Origin: Homalodisca vitripennis
Lineage: Eukaryota > Arthropoda > Insecta > Hemiptera > Cicadellidae
DNA length: 64,000 nt
Direction of reading: 5' to 3'
Assembly: GCF_021130785.1 (NCBI RefSeq)
Contig: NC_060207.1
Location: 104,035,001-104,099,000 of the forward strand
Every line of letters starts with the position of its first letter. Positions within the stretch are counted from its first letter, which is position 1. Of the stretch, positions 34,653-47,608 are shown piece after piece. The notes under the pieces were generated by a model. That model was not told the origin of the DNA and did no database searches. It saw only the letters and a list, made by a program, of their open reading frames with translations. A program made the translations under genes and the position numbers.

Positions 34653-34950
34653 TGTTACTAATTCATAAGAAAATCAGCAGGCTTGCCTTGAAAACTATCT
34701 TCTAGGGTTCACTAAATGAAAAATCACATAAAAGTAAACATATTTTACACATAATTAGAAACGTTCAATTACTCTACAATCTTTCTCAACCAGTATATAC
34801 CATTCTTGTTATACTGAAGTAGCAATAGATTATTACTAATTATCTGTAAAATATGTGCACTTTTTTATGTGTTCTTTTAATAAGTGACTCTAGAAGATAG
34901 TTTTCAAGGTAAGCCTGCTGATTTTCCTATCAACTAGCAACAATATAAGT
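34653..34950. mobile_element. Hairpin MITE with about 100-bp terminal inverted repeats
   Basis: Left ATTGTTACTAATTCATAAGA and right (inverted) ATTGTTGCTAGTTGATAGGA begin arms that both contain AAAATCAGCAGGCTTRCCTT, GAAAACTATCTTCTAG and CATATTTTAC, about 100 bp at high identity, with a roughly 90-nt AT-rich centre. No coding capacity. The whole unit would fold as one hairpin in RNA. Confidence 0.85.
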
Positions 34951-35224
34951 AAAAATGTTATTAGTTTCTTTTAGGTTTGCCCAAATTCCTTAAATAATAA
35001 TATTTTATAAGCGGTAATTGTGGTAACAAGATCTTTTACTATAAGAAAGATAAACAGATTCTAAAGAAATGAAAATATGCAGCAGCAATAAACTGCCAAC
35101 TTGTCAAGCATTTCCTGATTCTTAAAAAGTGTTTACATAGAAGTATGTAGTTTCAACAAAATCTTTTTTTACATAAAAAGTAATAGTAAAGAAAACTACT
35201 CAAATGAAATTCCACTTTACTTAC

Positions 35225-35412
35225 AATTTCCAAACACCTTGTTTGTTTTTCTTATCTAAATTCGGGTCATTTCTCGATGCCCTTATCATTTCAGTCCATC
35301 TGACCGCTTCTTGGAGTTCCATGAACCGTTCTTTATACTGATTTCTCTCCATCAGTACTCGTGCCATCTCAACACGAGTGAATCTCTTGCGTTGTGCCAT
35401 AGGGACATCCTC
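35225..35412 (-). CDS. syd: JIP3/JIP4 exon: RH2 domain (RILP homology 2)
   Basis: 188 nt, acceptor GTCCCAG, donor GTAAGT, phase 0 in and phase 2 out. This is the most conserved exon in the window: [20 protein letters not shown], then [20 protein letters not shown] and [12 protein letters not shown], ending at VWK and a split Phe codon. The RH2 helices of JIP3/JIP4 bind RAB8/RAB10/RAB36-type GTPases (established for the family). The near identity to the vertebrate sequence fixes the gene family without doubt; insects normally carry one JIP3/4 gene, hence the symbol syd. Confidence 0.98.
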
Positions 35413-35994
35413 CTGGGACAAACAAAGACTCAAGTTCATGGTAACTGTATTTTTTCTGAATGCTTAACATTATGACATAATATATATTGCATATAAAATT
35501 CCTTCACTTGACAAGCCATTATCATACTCTTTAAAGAAAGTTTTGGAACTTCTTCAAAAATAAATTATATTACTAAATATTAAAATGAGAATTAAAAAAG
35601 TTATATCATTTTGTTCTTTATACAACAAATTTAAATAAATCAAGTTTCTTTTGAGTTTTACGTAAAAACAAGTATGTTTTCCTAAAATAAAGTTACATTT
35701 TCATAAGCAATTTTGGAATCTAGAAAACTGCATATTGTTATTGTTATTTGTTTTTAAATGCCTAGTGTGTTTAATTTTTAATAATTCTGTATAAATGTAC
35801 TTTTTAATTTGATTTGTTAACAAGAATTATTTTTAATTACAAGCTTTGCTACTGAAAACTTTTACATTTTTTTACTATGAAGAGTTAGAACAAAATCAAA
35901 TCAAAAGACTGAATGTTCAAATACTTGTTTGTAATAAATTAATCTAATGAATTGTTTTAACAACACATTAAAATAAAATTTCACTATTTATCAC

Positions 35995-36142
35995 CTCATC
36001 GTCTGACTTGCTAGACTTTGCCAGCTTTTCAGCTTCCTCTTTTGTCTTCTTAAGCTCTTCCTCAAGTTCTGTTACTTTCTGCCTCAGTCTATTTTTCAGG
36101 GTTTGTAATGACTTTAAGTCTTCCCTTAGAATCTCTTGCTCA
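35995..36142 (-). CDS. syd: JIP3/JIP4 exon: charged coiled coil before RH2
   Basis: 148 nt, acceptor TTTTAG, donor GTGATA, phase 2 in and phase 0 out. It encodes SEQEILREDLKSLQTLKNRL, then a Lys/Glu-rich helix with VTELEEELKKTKEEAEKLAK ending SSKSDDE. It aligns in position and character with the vertebrate stretch containing RELEEELRKARAEAEDARQK that precedes RH2. The role is extension of the dimerising coiled coil. Confidence 0.95.
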
Positions 36143-37179
36143 CTAAAACATACATATGATTTTTATTTAGTGTAACGTACTACTTTTGTTATAATTATTT
36201 TATCATCTAATGTTTAGTTTTATATATCTGTGTTTTAAAAGTTATAGTCTCAATACTTTTAATAAGAAAGTAATTTCAAAATAAAAACACTAATAACAAA
36301 AATAATAATAGTTATTACTTTATCAAAAACATAGATAAATGGAAAAATATTCTAAATTACAGGTTTATGGTACTTAAATATCTGCTTTAATTATTACACA
36401 CATCATACTGACAACTGTTAAAAAACAAATACAGGATTACACTAAACAATTAACAGTCATTTACTTGTTATTTTGTAATTGTATTCAAATAAAATATTAT
36501 TGTGACATTGCACAAATTGTCTATATGTTACTAATTATTAGTACATCAATAATTAAATACCTGTTCACTGATTTAGCCATTTTGCTGAAGTTAATATTGA
36601 GCAACCCATACAGTTTAATAGTAGCAAACAAGAATCCAATACCAAATTAAGTAAATAATTATACTTACTATGTTAACACACTGCATCACCTAAAATGAAC
36701 ATTACACACATGCACAGACATAAACAGAATCTGCAAGAGCCCAAACTCCAGTTATAAACTTGTAACATAAAAATTCTACCCTTGTAATTTTTACTACCTT
36801 TATTTTATGGTTAATATATCCCTTTACTGACATAAAAGAAGCGTTGCATGCATTAGTAAATACAAATAACACATAAGTGTAGATACATGTGGTTATTGTT
36901 GTGATTAGTCATAGCTAATAAAAAAATGTTAAACTGACAATTAAATCTGGTTTAGCTAACAATGGTTTTCTTTTTATTTCTTTATTTTAATTTTCATGTA
37001 TTAGATTTAAAAATGAAATGATATTTCTATAATGTTTTTGTTATAGGTTGTCTACATTTTTATTAACTACTTTTAGTTCACCCTTAAAGAGGATTGTTTT
37101 CTTTTGTTGTTCCATTATAAAATCTAAAATGTAAAAAAATACTACAGAAAACTGTAGTTGATAAAAAGTCCCTCCTTAC

Positions 37180-37236
37180 CTTGTAAGTTCATCCACTTTG
37201 ATTATCAAGTCATCCTTGACAATGTTTAAGGCATTC
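37180..37236 (-). CDS. syd: JIP3/JIP4 exon: zipper coiled coil (NALNIVKDDLIIKVDELT)
   Basis: 57 nt, acceptor ATTACAG, donor GTAAGG, phase 2 in and out. It encodes NALNIVKDDLIIKVDELT, matching the vertebrate zipper NALNIVKNDLIAKVDELT with two substitutions. The heptad pattern of leucine, isoleucine and valine is evident. It is separated from the previous exon by an 8.8-kb intron carrying a Tigger relic and a 100-bp tandem array. Confidence 0.97.
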
Positions 37237-38360
37237 CTGTAATAAATCATTATGTTACAAACAATGAAAAATTGAAGTTTCAAAATCATGTTACAATGTG
37301 TAAACGAGATAGTGTTTCTATTTTTACACAAATTTATTTTATTTGGAGAAAAAATAAAGTTTTAGCCAATGAAATGTCTACATCATGATTTATTGTTATC
37401 TTTGCCTTATCTTTAAACATCATTCTTTATCCCAAAAATCTTCTATTACAAACAGTAAATTCATGTGTAGTTTAGTATCATAGTAAAAAAAAACAATCAA
37501 TTTTTTTTAAGGGAGAGGTATTTAAAGTTTGTAACTCTCAACAAATTGAAGTGATTTTGTTATAAATTAATGTCATCCCTACCCTGATTACAAAACTATT
37601 ATTCGGACTATTACATGTTGTATGTTTCTATGAGAAAACACATAAAAACCCTGCTCAATACATCCACCTGTATTTACCTTCACCATTATATAGATAATAC
37701 ACGTTCCCACAAGTGAATTCACCAATACTTTCAGTGCAAACCCTGCCCTGCCTCTTATACAGGTCTCACCTGACCTGTACAAACACCAATACCCGCTAAA
37801 CCTTCTCCTACCTATATTATTCCTAAACATAAAACTGGATAATCTGTACAGTATCAAATTAAAGCTTATCTTTGTTTAGTTGTGAACAGTTCCATATAAT
37901 ATTTATACTTCATTATAATAATTAAGTTTAAATTTATTCAATCGTCTTCAATCATGAAACCTTATTAGAAAGACTAATCTGTATTGCATTTGTTATCAAA
38001 CTCATTTCCAGGTTGTTTATTAATTTTAATCTATTGAAGAAGAAGAAAAGGGCCGGGCACAGAATTTTGAGTTAGTCATTTCATTTCATTCCTCAAAACA
38101 AAAATTGTAATAGAGAGATAACAATATTTAACACTTGTTTTTGTAATAGAATTACATATAAAAATAGTGTATATTTATGTAAAATTGTTACTATGGAAAC
38201 AGTTGTAAAATTTAAACATTTAAATCTAAGCAAAAACAAAGATGGCATTTCTGCTGCAAAACAGTGTTTCTAAAACCATACAAACAAAATACTTTAACTT
38301 GTTTAAATTTAATTAATATTAGAATTCACCATAAAAACATTATAGTATGTTATATAACAC
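37237..38360. other. Intron segment, nothing recognised
   Basis: AT-rich intron between the zipper exon at 37180-37236 and the tandem array. A minus-strand open frame at 37588-37857 shows no domain or codon signal. Confidence 0.6.
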
Positions 38361-39060
38361 AGCCTAATGCAACGTTCATAACAATGTATAAGAGTAATGC
38401 ACAAAGTATCAACAGTAGTGTTCTGGCTGGTTTATACCTTCCAGTTGAACCTAAACTGAGAACCTAATGCAACGTTCATAACAATGTATATAAGTAACGC
38501 ACTAAGTATCCCAAGCAGGGTTCTGGCTGGTTTATACCTTCCAGTTGAACCTAAACTGAGAACCTAATGCAACGTTCATAACAATGTATATAAGTAACGC
38601 ACTCAGTATCCCAAGCAGGGTTCTGGCTGGTTTATACCTTCCAGTTGAACCTCAACAGGGAACCTACTGCAACGTTCATAACTATGTATATTAGTAATGC
38701 ACTTAGTATCCCAAGCAGGGTTCTGACTGGTTTATACCTTCCAGTTGAACCTCAACAGGGAACCTACTGCAACATTCATATCAATGTATATAAGTAACGC
38801 ACTAAGTATCCCAAGCAGGGTTCTGACTGGTTTATACCTTCCAGTTGAACCTCAACAGGGAACCTACTGCAACATTCATAACAATGTATATGAGTAACAC
38901 ACTAAGTATTCCAAGCAGGGTTCTGGCTGGTTTATACCTTCCAGTTGAACCTAAACTGGGAACCTACTGCAACATTCATAACAATGTATATGAGTAACAC
39001 ACTCAGTATCCCAAGCAGGGTTCTGGCTGGTTTATACCTTCAATTTAACTCTAAACCGGG
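38361..39060. repeat. Tandem array, seven units of exactly 100 bp
   Basis: Units start at 38361, 38461, 38561, 38661, 38761, 38861 and 38961 with AACCTAMTGCAACRTTCATA and contain GTTCTGGCTGGTTTATACCT and TCCAGTTGAACCT. All neighbouring units keep the 100-bp register with only base substitutions; the first and last are the most divergent. No reading frame is conserved across units (100 is not a multiple of three), so it is a non-coding satellite-like array. Confidence 0.97.
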
Positions 39061-42000
39061 AAGAACAAAAGCCGTTATATCACATCTGGGAACCGTTCAG
39101 TAATAGCACGTCACTAACAGGAAATGTCGATATAAATGAGATAGAGAATCAATGAATATGACTAATGTACTACAAATGATGACTGTTAGAGTGAGAGGAC
39201 CTCCCTTAGTGTTAAAGGCTGTTGCTGCCAAAACAGAGGGAGTACTATCCCCTACCCACTTTGACTGGAAGAGCAAGCCTCCCCTTTTTCTGTGGTACAA
39301 TGCCTGTGGAGATAACCCCCATCCTTCACTTTACCAATCCTGAATATCCTGTCACTTTGGAAGCAAGCCCTAAGGTTATTTTTAGGACTAAGTGCTGTGA
39401 GGGATTTCCTCAGCTTCTTGTCCTAAATGAAAAAAAATTAAATAGATAGTGGTTTAAAAAACACTAACATATAAAAAACAGAATATTAAAAATGTCCAAC
39501 AACTTAGGCATAGTTTGTGATTTGGACTGTCTTAACATCATACTATAATTTCAAGTAGTATGTTCATAATGACATTAAAGTTTCTATTATATAGCCAGTA
39601 TAAGAGATAACAGATAAGAGTTTTAATTGATCTTCCAGAACATTTTCCATAAGTTATCGAAGACAATATTGTGTTCAAATTCTTTGGATCATTCAAAATG
39701 CTTGTGGGATCTTGTTTTAGTTATTTAGTATTTAGTATTACATACAGAAACTTGTTCAAACATGTTAAGCTTCATGCTGTTAAGGACTAGTTTAATTACT
39801 TCTGTCATTTTTTATATTCCTGGTTTTTATTATTGTAATACTTGGGAAAGCTGGTGAGGTTGAAATTACACTTTAGGAATATGTTCTTTGAATCACATAG
39901 TTTAACTGCACCATATTTCATCGACAATTTTAGGCAGCTCAAAATATAAATTCTTAATACTTTTGATCATTCCAAATTGCCAAGGTGTTGAGGTTTTGTT
40001 CTGTTTGTAAGCTATAGTGAATCTTTGTTTATTTATAATGTATGATGTTCACTTTTTAGATATATGTTAGCAGAATAAATTCTTGTACAGTACGGGCCTC
40101 GGTGCTCGGCACCCGGTTTGCACATGGACATTAATCACTTTCTTCCTCCAAACAGCAAAGTACACTTAATTTATGAAATCAACATCTTGTATAAAACAAA
40201 ATCTTATACATTTGTTTTCATCTAAAATGTGTTTTGATGATTTTTGTATTGTTTATGTTTTCATGAGATCAGAGTACTAAGACGAAGGTGAATATGAAAG
40301 GTTTTGAACATCCTGTATACGATTAAACAAGGGGAATTATGATGAGGAATATTCACTCTCTCTCTCCTACACACCGAACACTGTGACCTACACTGCACCA
40401 TCTTCTTGTATTGGTTGGGTAATTTTACTTCCTTTTGGTGTTATACCCATTATTTGCTGTAATGTTTTATTTTCAATTCTTCTTAATAAAATTAATGAAC
40501 TTGAATTTTGTAACTGCCAACTCCTACTTATAAGTCACCTGGCGTCATGACAATATATGAATATCAACATAAAACTCACCACTTAAAATAGTTCATCACA
40601 CTCACCAAGTAATTTAGGCTTTTTAAAAGTAAATTTTTTGTGTTTGTTCAATGTTAACGCTGCAACTAGCTTTAAACGATTATGGACGCATTAACTACAT
40701 TTTCAAGGCACTAAGCTATTTTGGACACATTAACTATACTGTAATATGATCTCTCACATCAAGTCTATTTTTACTTTCTTTGAACTAAAACATACATAAA
40801 TTTAAAGATTAAGACCCAAGGGTTCGTATTATACCATAAAACATTCTATAACACCATTAAATTTGTCATTTGAACATTTTAAACTTGAGCATTCACATCA
40901 TTTTCAATTCTGATTTGCTCACATAATTGCCAAAAAAGCAACAATTACCGTATGTTTCTAAAAATTCTCTGTCGAAAGTTTATACCTCAGTTTGTGTGTC
41001 TGCCATTTTGAGAAAAATGAGGCCAGTTCCAGGATTAAGTTTTATGATGAAAAGATCTACTATCCTTAGTTGGGTGAAACCAAAAAATAATATACATTTG
41101 TTACCTAAAATATTTCTTGACTGATGGTTACTGAATCAATCAAAACCAGTATCATATGTAGGTCTATTAGAACCTTTAAGGACAAAATCAGCGGTTAATC
41201 TATCCCCTGCTTTTCTAGTAATTTGCAATTTTCCATAATTTAACCAATATACATTTGTACTAAATATTTGTAGAATATATATATATATATATATATGCAA
41301 TGTCCGATGTCATGCCTTGCAATCATTTCTCATACAATATAACTTGTATTTCCTCTTGTCAAGATGTTGGAACAGCTGTTTGTTTTATGTTGTTGTTTTT
41401 GTTCACATGTCTGTTTAAGATATTCAGTTCAATTCTTTTTCTTTGTTGATGAAGACTATTATCCTTGTAGACCCATACTTTATTGCTGAGTTTGTTGTAT
41501 AATGTTATGTTACTTTGTATTATGTCCTTAGCGTAAGTAGTAAGCCTGTATAGGGAAACATTACTGATCATAGCAGTGAGAAAGAAAATATTAACTATTG
41601 TACAATTTGTTAATCCTTATAAAAAGTTCTTTGACTTTTGGGGACTTTGTATATTTTAGCAGATTATATTGTAATTACATATAATATGTCTACGTAGATA
41701 TTCTTTTTGTTTTTCAGGTACAATGTGACAAAAAACAATTTTGTGAAATCTACAAATAAATAAATATGTTTATATAATTTATTTTTAGCTAAATCTAAAA
41801 AACTGTTTAAACTTAATAAAATTATGAAAAATGTATTTAAATTTCTCAATATTTACTTGAATAGGTTGGGTTTTAACAAGAATAGCACAAAATCGCCTTT
41901 TAGGCCTGGCTTTTTCACAACAACAACCTACTTATCACTGAAAACAAGAAGTCATCCTCTAAAATGTGTTACAAATTTCTTGCTCCTAAAAGGATTAAGC

Positions 42001-43890
42001 TAAGTACATGATTTCATTATTAACAAAACAATCCAGAGGCTTTAAATATATACTAGTATAGACTCGAGTTGCTCAAGTATTATTAAAATTACTCAAGACC
42101 ATGCCAGTTACTAACAAAGTCAACTTTAGTTTTTAACAACTCCTTCATTTTTTACAGATTTTTTCTGAATTATTACAAATTAGATTCCCCTTGGACAGCC
42201 CTCAATTCAGCGGCATTGATTAAGTTTCAAAGTAGATGCTTAACTACTGTGATTCTCCTACAATAAATAATATTTTGAACATTAACATGTATCCCTTAAA
42301 AACGACAAACTCTTCTTATTATGTAAATATAAAAATTGGATGTTACCTGTGTTATGCACTGTGTTTGTAAAAAAAGAAATGGTTTAATTGTAAATTTATT
42401 TACAATTAAAAAAAGTACAGAATGTTTGATATAAATATGGAACCTTAAAAAATCTACTTCTTGTGTGATTTTCAATTTATCATCCACTCAATGGGGAGTA
42501 TACATAATCATCTGACAAGTTCACAAATTTTAAGTTGTATACCACAATGTTTTTTTGTTTTATGGGACAATGATACTACAAAAACATTGTGGTGGTGCTA
42601 GCAAATGCAGCAAACATTCAGTTTTGAAACACAGTACCATATTATTTTTACTAAAGTTTCTTTGGCAGAAATAAATTGAGATAAAGAACAATTTAAAATG
42701 CATATTGCATTAAGTTTACAATCTTCCAGACAATTAAAAATGTTGCTCAAATCCAGGACAAACTCAAATCTTATTTTTAAAACACTAATTTCTAGTTTCT
42801 ACAATTCTACATTAATTGTTATGTTCTGTTTGCAATAAATATTAAATGAAATTCATGTGAGTTAAAAAGATAGACAGTCCATATTTGAATAAATTTGTCA
42901 GTTTTCAACAAATGGGAACTGGCTTATCAACGGACAAATAAACCTGTTTTGTTTTAAGTGTATATTCTGTTGGGATGTGCAACATAAATAATTGTTAGGC
43001 AATCTGTTGAAAACCTACATCCAATATATTAAAGGAAACAAAAGTCCCCTTGCTGGTAAGACAATGGAGATATGGATTTTCCTGGAGTATAAACTTTCAA
43101 CTGAACTGCAAATGACTATCATTTGTGTCTTGTAATTGGTAGAACATTTCTCTAACTTTAAATTTTAATGAATACGAATTTTGTGATGGGCATGAAAAGA
43201 AAGAGAAAACAATTAGTTAAAGGAGAACTCTTCGGGGGGCTTAAAAAGGAGAATTTAATACCAAATTGCTACACAGGTTTCAATATTCAACACACCAAGT
43301 GTTAATATAAAACAATTCTATTATACATGGCAACATCGCTGTTAGGTGCTCCTACCAAAAGCAAAGCATACGTGGACAATGACATCAATTAACATCTGTT
43401 AAAACTGATATTACTTTTGGTTTTTATTTTCACTTTCAAAATAGGTAGAATTGACATTATGCTCAATAATTTCTGACCTTTATGTTATGTATCCTCTATA
43501 GGCTTAACTGTTTCACTAAATTAATTTTAATTTATTATGAGTTTCTGATCCAGATGCAAGACATTAAAAAGTGTTTTCTTAACTTAGATTATTAAATATT
43601 TTACAAAGTGTTTTAACATAACCAATGTAAGGGTGTCTTCTTTAGTTCAAATCAAATGTTATTCTTAAGTAGGTTATCACTGAATTGATAAGCTTTGTGT
43701 TTCTATTTAAAATTTAATCCTAAATAAATCTATACAGAAATACATTTGAGATTACAATTTTAATATGAGATAAATTTTTAAACATTTGCATATACTGTTT
43801 CTCTTGTAAATATCATTTAAAATCCACTAAAGATGAACATTGTTGTATTTTTATACTTAATTAACGTTACAATCATATTTTGTTGTCAAT
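39061..43890. other. Intron segment, no gene recognised
   Basis: A GC-richer island at about 39150-39420 has overlapping open frames on both strands (for example plus-strand VLKAVAAKTEGVLSPTHFDW), perhaps a fossil coding fragment I cannot place. A (TA)n tract lies at 41272-41296. The rest is ordinary AT-rich intron. Confidence 0.5.
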
Positions 43891-43891
43891 G

Positions 43892-45278
43892 CAGTGGAAC
43901 CTGGATAATTCAAAATCTTCTTTAATTTGAATTCTTCGTCCCTAGCATTTTGTATCTAAACAATGCTAAAAATTATGGATAATTAGAACTTTTAAATTGC
44001 CAAATTAAGGAACATTCATTTTATTCCACAACTGAAAATTGTTACAAATTCATCAGAAAACATATTTTACTACATATTTTTACTATTTTAAAACATAATT
44101 GCAAAAAATTAATGCCAGATCTATGTTAGGTCACGGTCAAACGACACATCCTTTCTCCCTCCCGCCACGCCCCAACTCCGCCTAAAACAACACCAAGACT
44201 ACTCCACACTGCGACCCCCTTCCCTCCACCAGCTGCCAAATAACTACCAAATTCCAGTGCCGCATTCCGTTGTCATCGGTCGTCCTTCGAACAGTGCGTG
44301 TTTTCATTTGTGCAGTGTCTTTTTTTTAAGTGATTAAAAGTTTTTAGGTAACTTTAAATAAGTGTAGTGATTATGTTGTCGACAATATCTCAGACCTATA
44401 AAACTCTCACTTTAGCGGAAAACATAACGGTGATCAAAGAAATGGAAAAAGGCATAAAGGAAACAAAATGAAATTACGAAAAAGAATTTGGAATCCCACT
44501 GAACAGCTTATTCACCTTCCTAAAAAACAAAGAAAAAATTCTCATCAGTGCAGGGGAAGTTGATAAAGAGAGGAAACGATTACAAGAACCAGACAACCCT
44601 GATGTGGACCAATGTGTATTAAAGTAGTTTAAGCAGGTGAGGGACAACAAAATTCCTGTGAGTGGTTCCTTATTAAGGGGGAAGGCCAGTAAATACGCAT
44701 TTAGTTTGTGCAGCATTTCAGTTATTTAGGATACATGTCGTAAGCTAATAATGAACTGGGACTGTATATCATTGGTTTCATGTGAGTTTTGCTGCTTTAT
44801 GATAAATTACTATATAAATCTTAATATATAGTTAGTTATATACAAATACAGCACAGTACTTTGTCTTCTCCTTTTTTCAAACAAAATATGTAGTACAGTA
44901 TTTTACTCTCATTGAAACTCATGTCTCCATTTTAATAGTCTGCTAAGAGTTTTGTCAATGTTGTACAAAGTTAAGTTGGTAGCCTGTATCAGTTCAGATG
45001 TTATAGAACGTACTGTAGTTTTAAAAGTTAGTAAGGAAATGTTACTTTGTATCGTACGTAGTTTATACTATAAGGTAGTTATTTTTGTTTTTTGATTACT
45101 GTATTTGAATCCTTATAATTAGGGTTTGTTGATGAAGTTATACTTTTAGAGTGTCAATTTAATAAAGAGGTTTAATTCACAATGTGAAGTTTTAATGTTT
45201 TGGCCCCATTCTTTAGAACTTCTTTAATTCAAAGTTTTTAACTGGTCCCTTGAGGTTTGAATTATCCAGGTTCCACTG
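43892..45278 (+). mobile_element. pogo/Tigger deletion derivative
   Basis: Left end CAGTGGAACCTGGATAATTC and right end (inverted) CAGTGGAACCTGGATAATTC are identical for at least 20 bp, with TA at the right flank. Plus-strand text from about 44383 reads SQTYKTLTLAENITVIKEME, then with one stop YEKEFGIPLNSLFTFLKNKE, RKRLQEPDNPDVDQCVLK and VRDNKIPVSGSLLRGKA: the CENP-B-type N-terminal DNA-binding domain of Tigger transposases. The DDE catalytic part is deleted, and GC-rich sequence upstream (44140-44300) may be its 5' leader or promoter. Confidence 0.9.
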
Positions 45279-45991
45279 TATTAATAAATCAAACTGATAT
45301 CATCCAAGTTTTGCGTAAATCCCATAATAAAATGAATTAACAAGAATATAACTTTTATTATAGCCTTGATGGAGGACTATTCAATATAAAATAAACTATG
45401 ATTAACTTTTAATAAATATTATGAATAGGCAATGACATTGGCTTATGATATCTGAGGTTTGCATGTTTCTTGTTACTGGATGTTTGTATTGAAAATATCA
45501 ATTTAAATTTGTAGATTTTAAAAATGTTTTAACGTGTAGTATTTCTTTATTATAACTTTTAATTGTGGTAAACAGGTTGTTCTGGTTTTTATTTGTTTTG
45601 TGCTGAAGGAATACGTTGAATACGTTTTCAAGGAGGGAGATAAATTAATAATGAAACTGCTTTATACACATTGTAAAAGTGGTAGTAAAAAACACACTAG
45701 TACAAAATTACTTTTGACTATGTATTGGTCCAATTATTTTGGTGATTAATAAATAACAGCAAACTTAAATTAGATGGCTCCAACAGTAAAAAGACTTTCC
45801 TTAAGACAAAAATATGTGTAAAGGGTTTCCATACTACACGTTTTGTATAGAAAGAATACATTTATAAGGTTAGTTAAGTTACACAGGAACGGTAGTCAAC
45901 TGCTTCTGTAATAACTTTGTACGACCATGTTATTACAGAATGTATGTCACTCACAAACCTCTTATTATGATTAATTTGGTATTAAACTCAC

Positions 45992-46049
45992 TTGGTAGCA
46001 AGCAGCTCATTGTTCTCCATGATAAGATTTTCAACTTCTTTTCCCATTC
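45992..46049 (-). CDS. syd: JIP3/JIP4 exon: start of second leucine zipper (GMGKEVENLIMEN)
   Basis: 58 nt, acceptor TTTTCAG, donor GTGAGT, phase 1 in and phase 2 out. It encodes GMGKEVENLIMENNELLATK across its junctions, nearly identical to vertebrate GMGREVENLILENTQLLETK. This is the beginning of the coiled-coil zipper that in JIP3/JIP4 binds kinesin light chain, the dynactin subunit p150 and GTP-bound ARF6 (known for the family). Confidence 0.96.
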
Positions 46050-47590
46050 CTGAAAAAAGAAAATAACAAATTGTTTAGTAAAGTAATGAAATTAATTATA
46101 ATGGATAAAATTTTAAAAGAATAATGGCAGTCATAACAACTATTTTTGTGATAAAATATGAAAGTAAACGTTAAACAAAAATACATTTCAAAATATTATA
46201 ACAGTTGAAAATTGTAACAATTTCAGTTGTTAAGTAAAGTATTTTATTGTTACAATACACTTTTATTTTATCATATAAATGCAACAAAAAATTAAGCATC
46301 TCAAAAACGAATATCAACATATAATAAAAGATAAATACTAAAATGAAGCTTGTGGTCACAAATTTAACTGGAAATATGTCTGATGATCATACAACCTGTC
46401 ACAACTATCATGCACTCTGCATGAATATAACAGCCTCCACTTGATGATAAAATGCAGATGTCGCCATCATGTTTATTAAAACGTCCGCTGCAGCCATTAT
46501 TAAACTGACAGTCACGTCAACATTTGGAGAAACTTTTACCTGTTAGTCCTATGATCTAACAAGTATTTAAGCCTGATCTAGATTGTGTACACTGCTCCTG
46601 CTTCCACCCCTTTATTAATAGAACAAAATTTGTCCAAAACAACAAAACACTAACATTCTAAATTTAATGCAAGGAGGGCAGCTTTAATACGCCTGCATGG
46701 GCTGTTCCATAGTAGAGATCCTAACATTTTAAAGAATTAAATTGAGGATATCAAATAGAAAAATTACACGAGAGAGACATTTATTATATCTTGTTTTTTT
46801 TTTTTTTTTTGTGTATTACATAAAAATGTTTTTTACTATGAACCAAAAGTTTTTTCAAAATCAGAAAATGCTTAAAAATTACCCAAATCTTATTTAATTT
46901 TTTTATGTTACAATAATCAATTTTGTCATATAAAAAACATTTGTAACAATGAGTGCATTACTTTTGAAGCAGTGATAAAAATATTTGTCCACAACATTTG
47001 GGCTTGTAGCTCTGAGTAGATGATTTTCCAGACACATGTTGATAAGAGAAAAAAAAACCTTATTTTAAGCATTATAATAACCACTGCATTAATTTTTTAA
47101 TGCTTTATTGTAAAAACTCATCTGAATTTTATTGAAAAAATTTTATTGTTATCTATTCCTCAGCTAAATTTGGAGATTCGTCTAGACTAATTAATCATCT
47201 TCCACTGTGGTATCTGCTATATATGTAAGGCTGTCATGATGAGAAAAAACACAATAAACAAATCAAAATACAAATTATTTGATATTATTTTATCCTTTTG
47301 GAATTCATTTGACACTATATGTCAATTATTTGTTAGCTAAACATTAATTCTTTTCAACGCTCTCCTCCAGCCAGTAACATCAATAAAACTATGTGTAACT
47401 TTGCAAAACTGTTGTTAGCTTACTGAACATAAATACAAGTACTATAAATTTAACAAGTTAATTTTACCACAAACCAGGTATTGCTATATCACAGAACACT
47501 TACGCTGCAGCGCACGTGTTAAAGTACTGAGATAAAACAAAGTATATAGCAAATAAATTAGCAATAAAACGTGTTAGCAAAAAGTCTTAC

Positions 47591-47608
47591 CAAAGAAATT
47601 GTCGTTAA
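47591..47608 (-). CDS. syd: Candidate 18-nt microexon of JIP3/JIP4
   Basis: A second in-frame microexon candidate lies in the same intron. A good acceptor (pyrimidines then CTCTCTCCAG) precedes TTAACGACAATTTCTTTG and a consensus GTAAGA donor follows. In phase 1 it adds V-N-D-N-F-F and restores the same glycine codon before MGKEVENLI. Both microexons, either one, or neither keep the frame. The call rests on splice-site quality and phase only. Confidence 0.6.

Noticed and set aside
38361..39060. CRISPR-like array
   Set aside because: Units are contiguous 100-bp tandem copies without unique spacers, in an animal intron.
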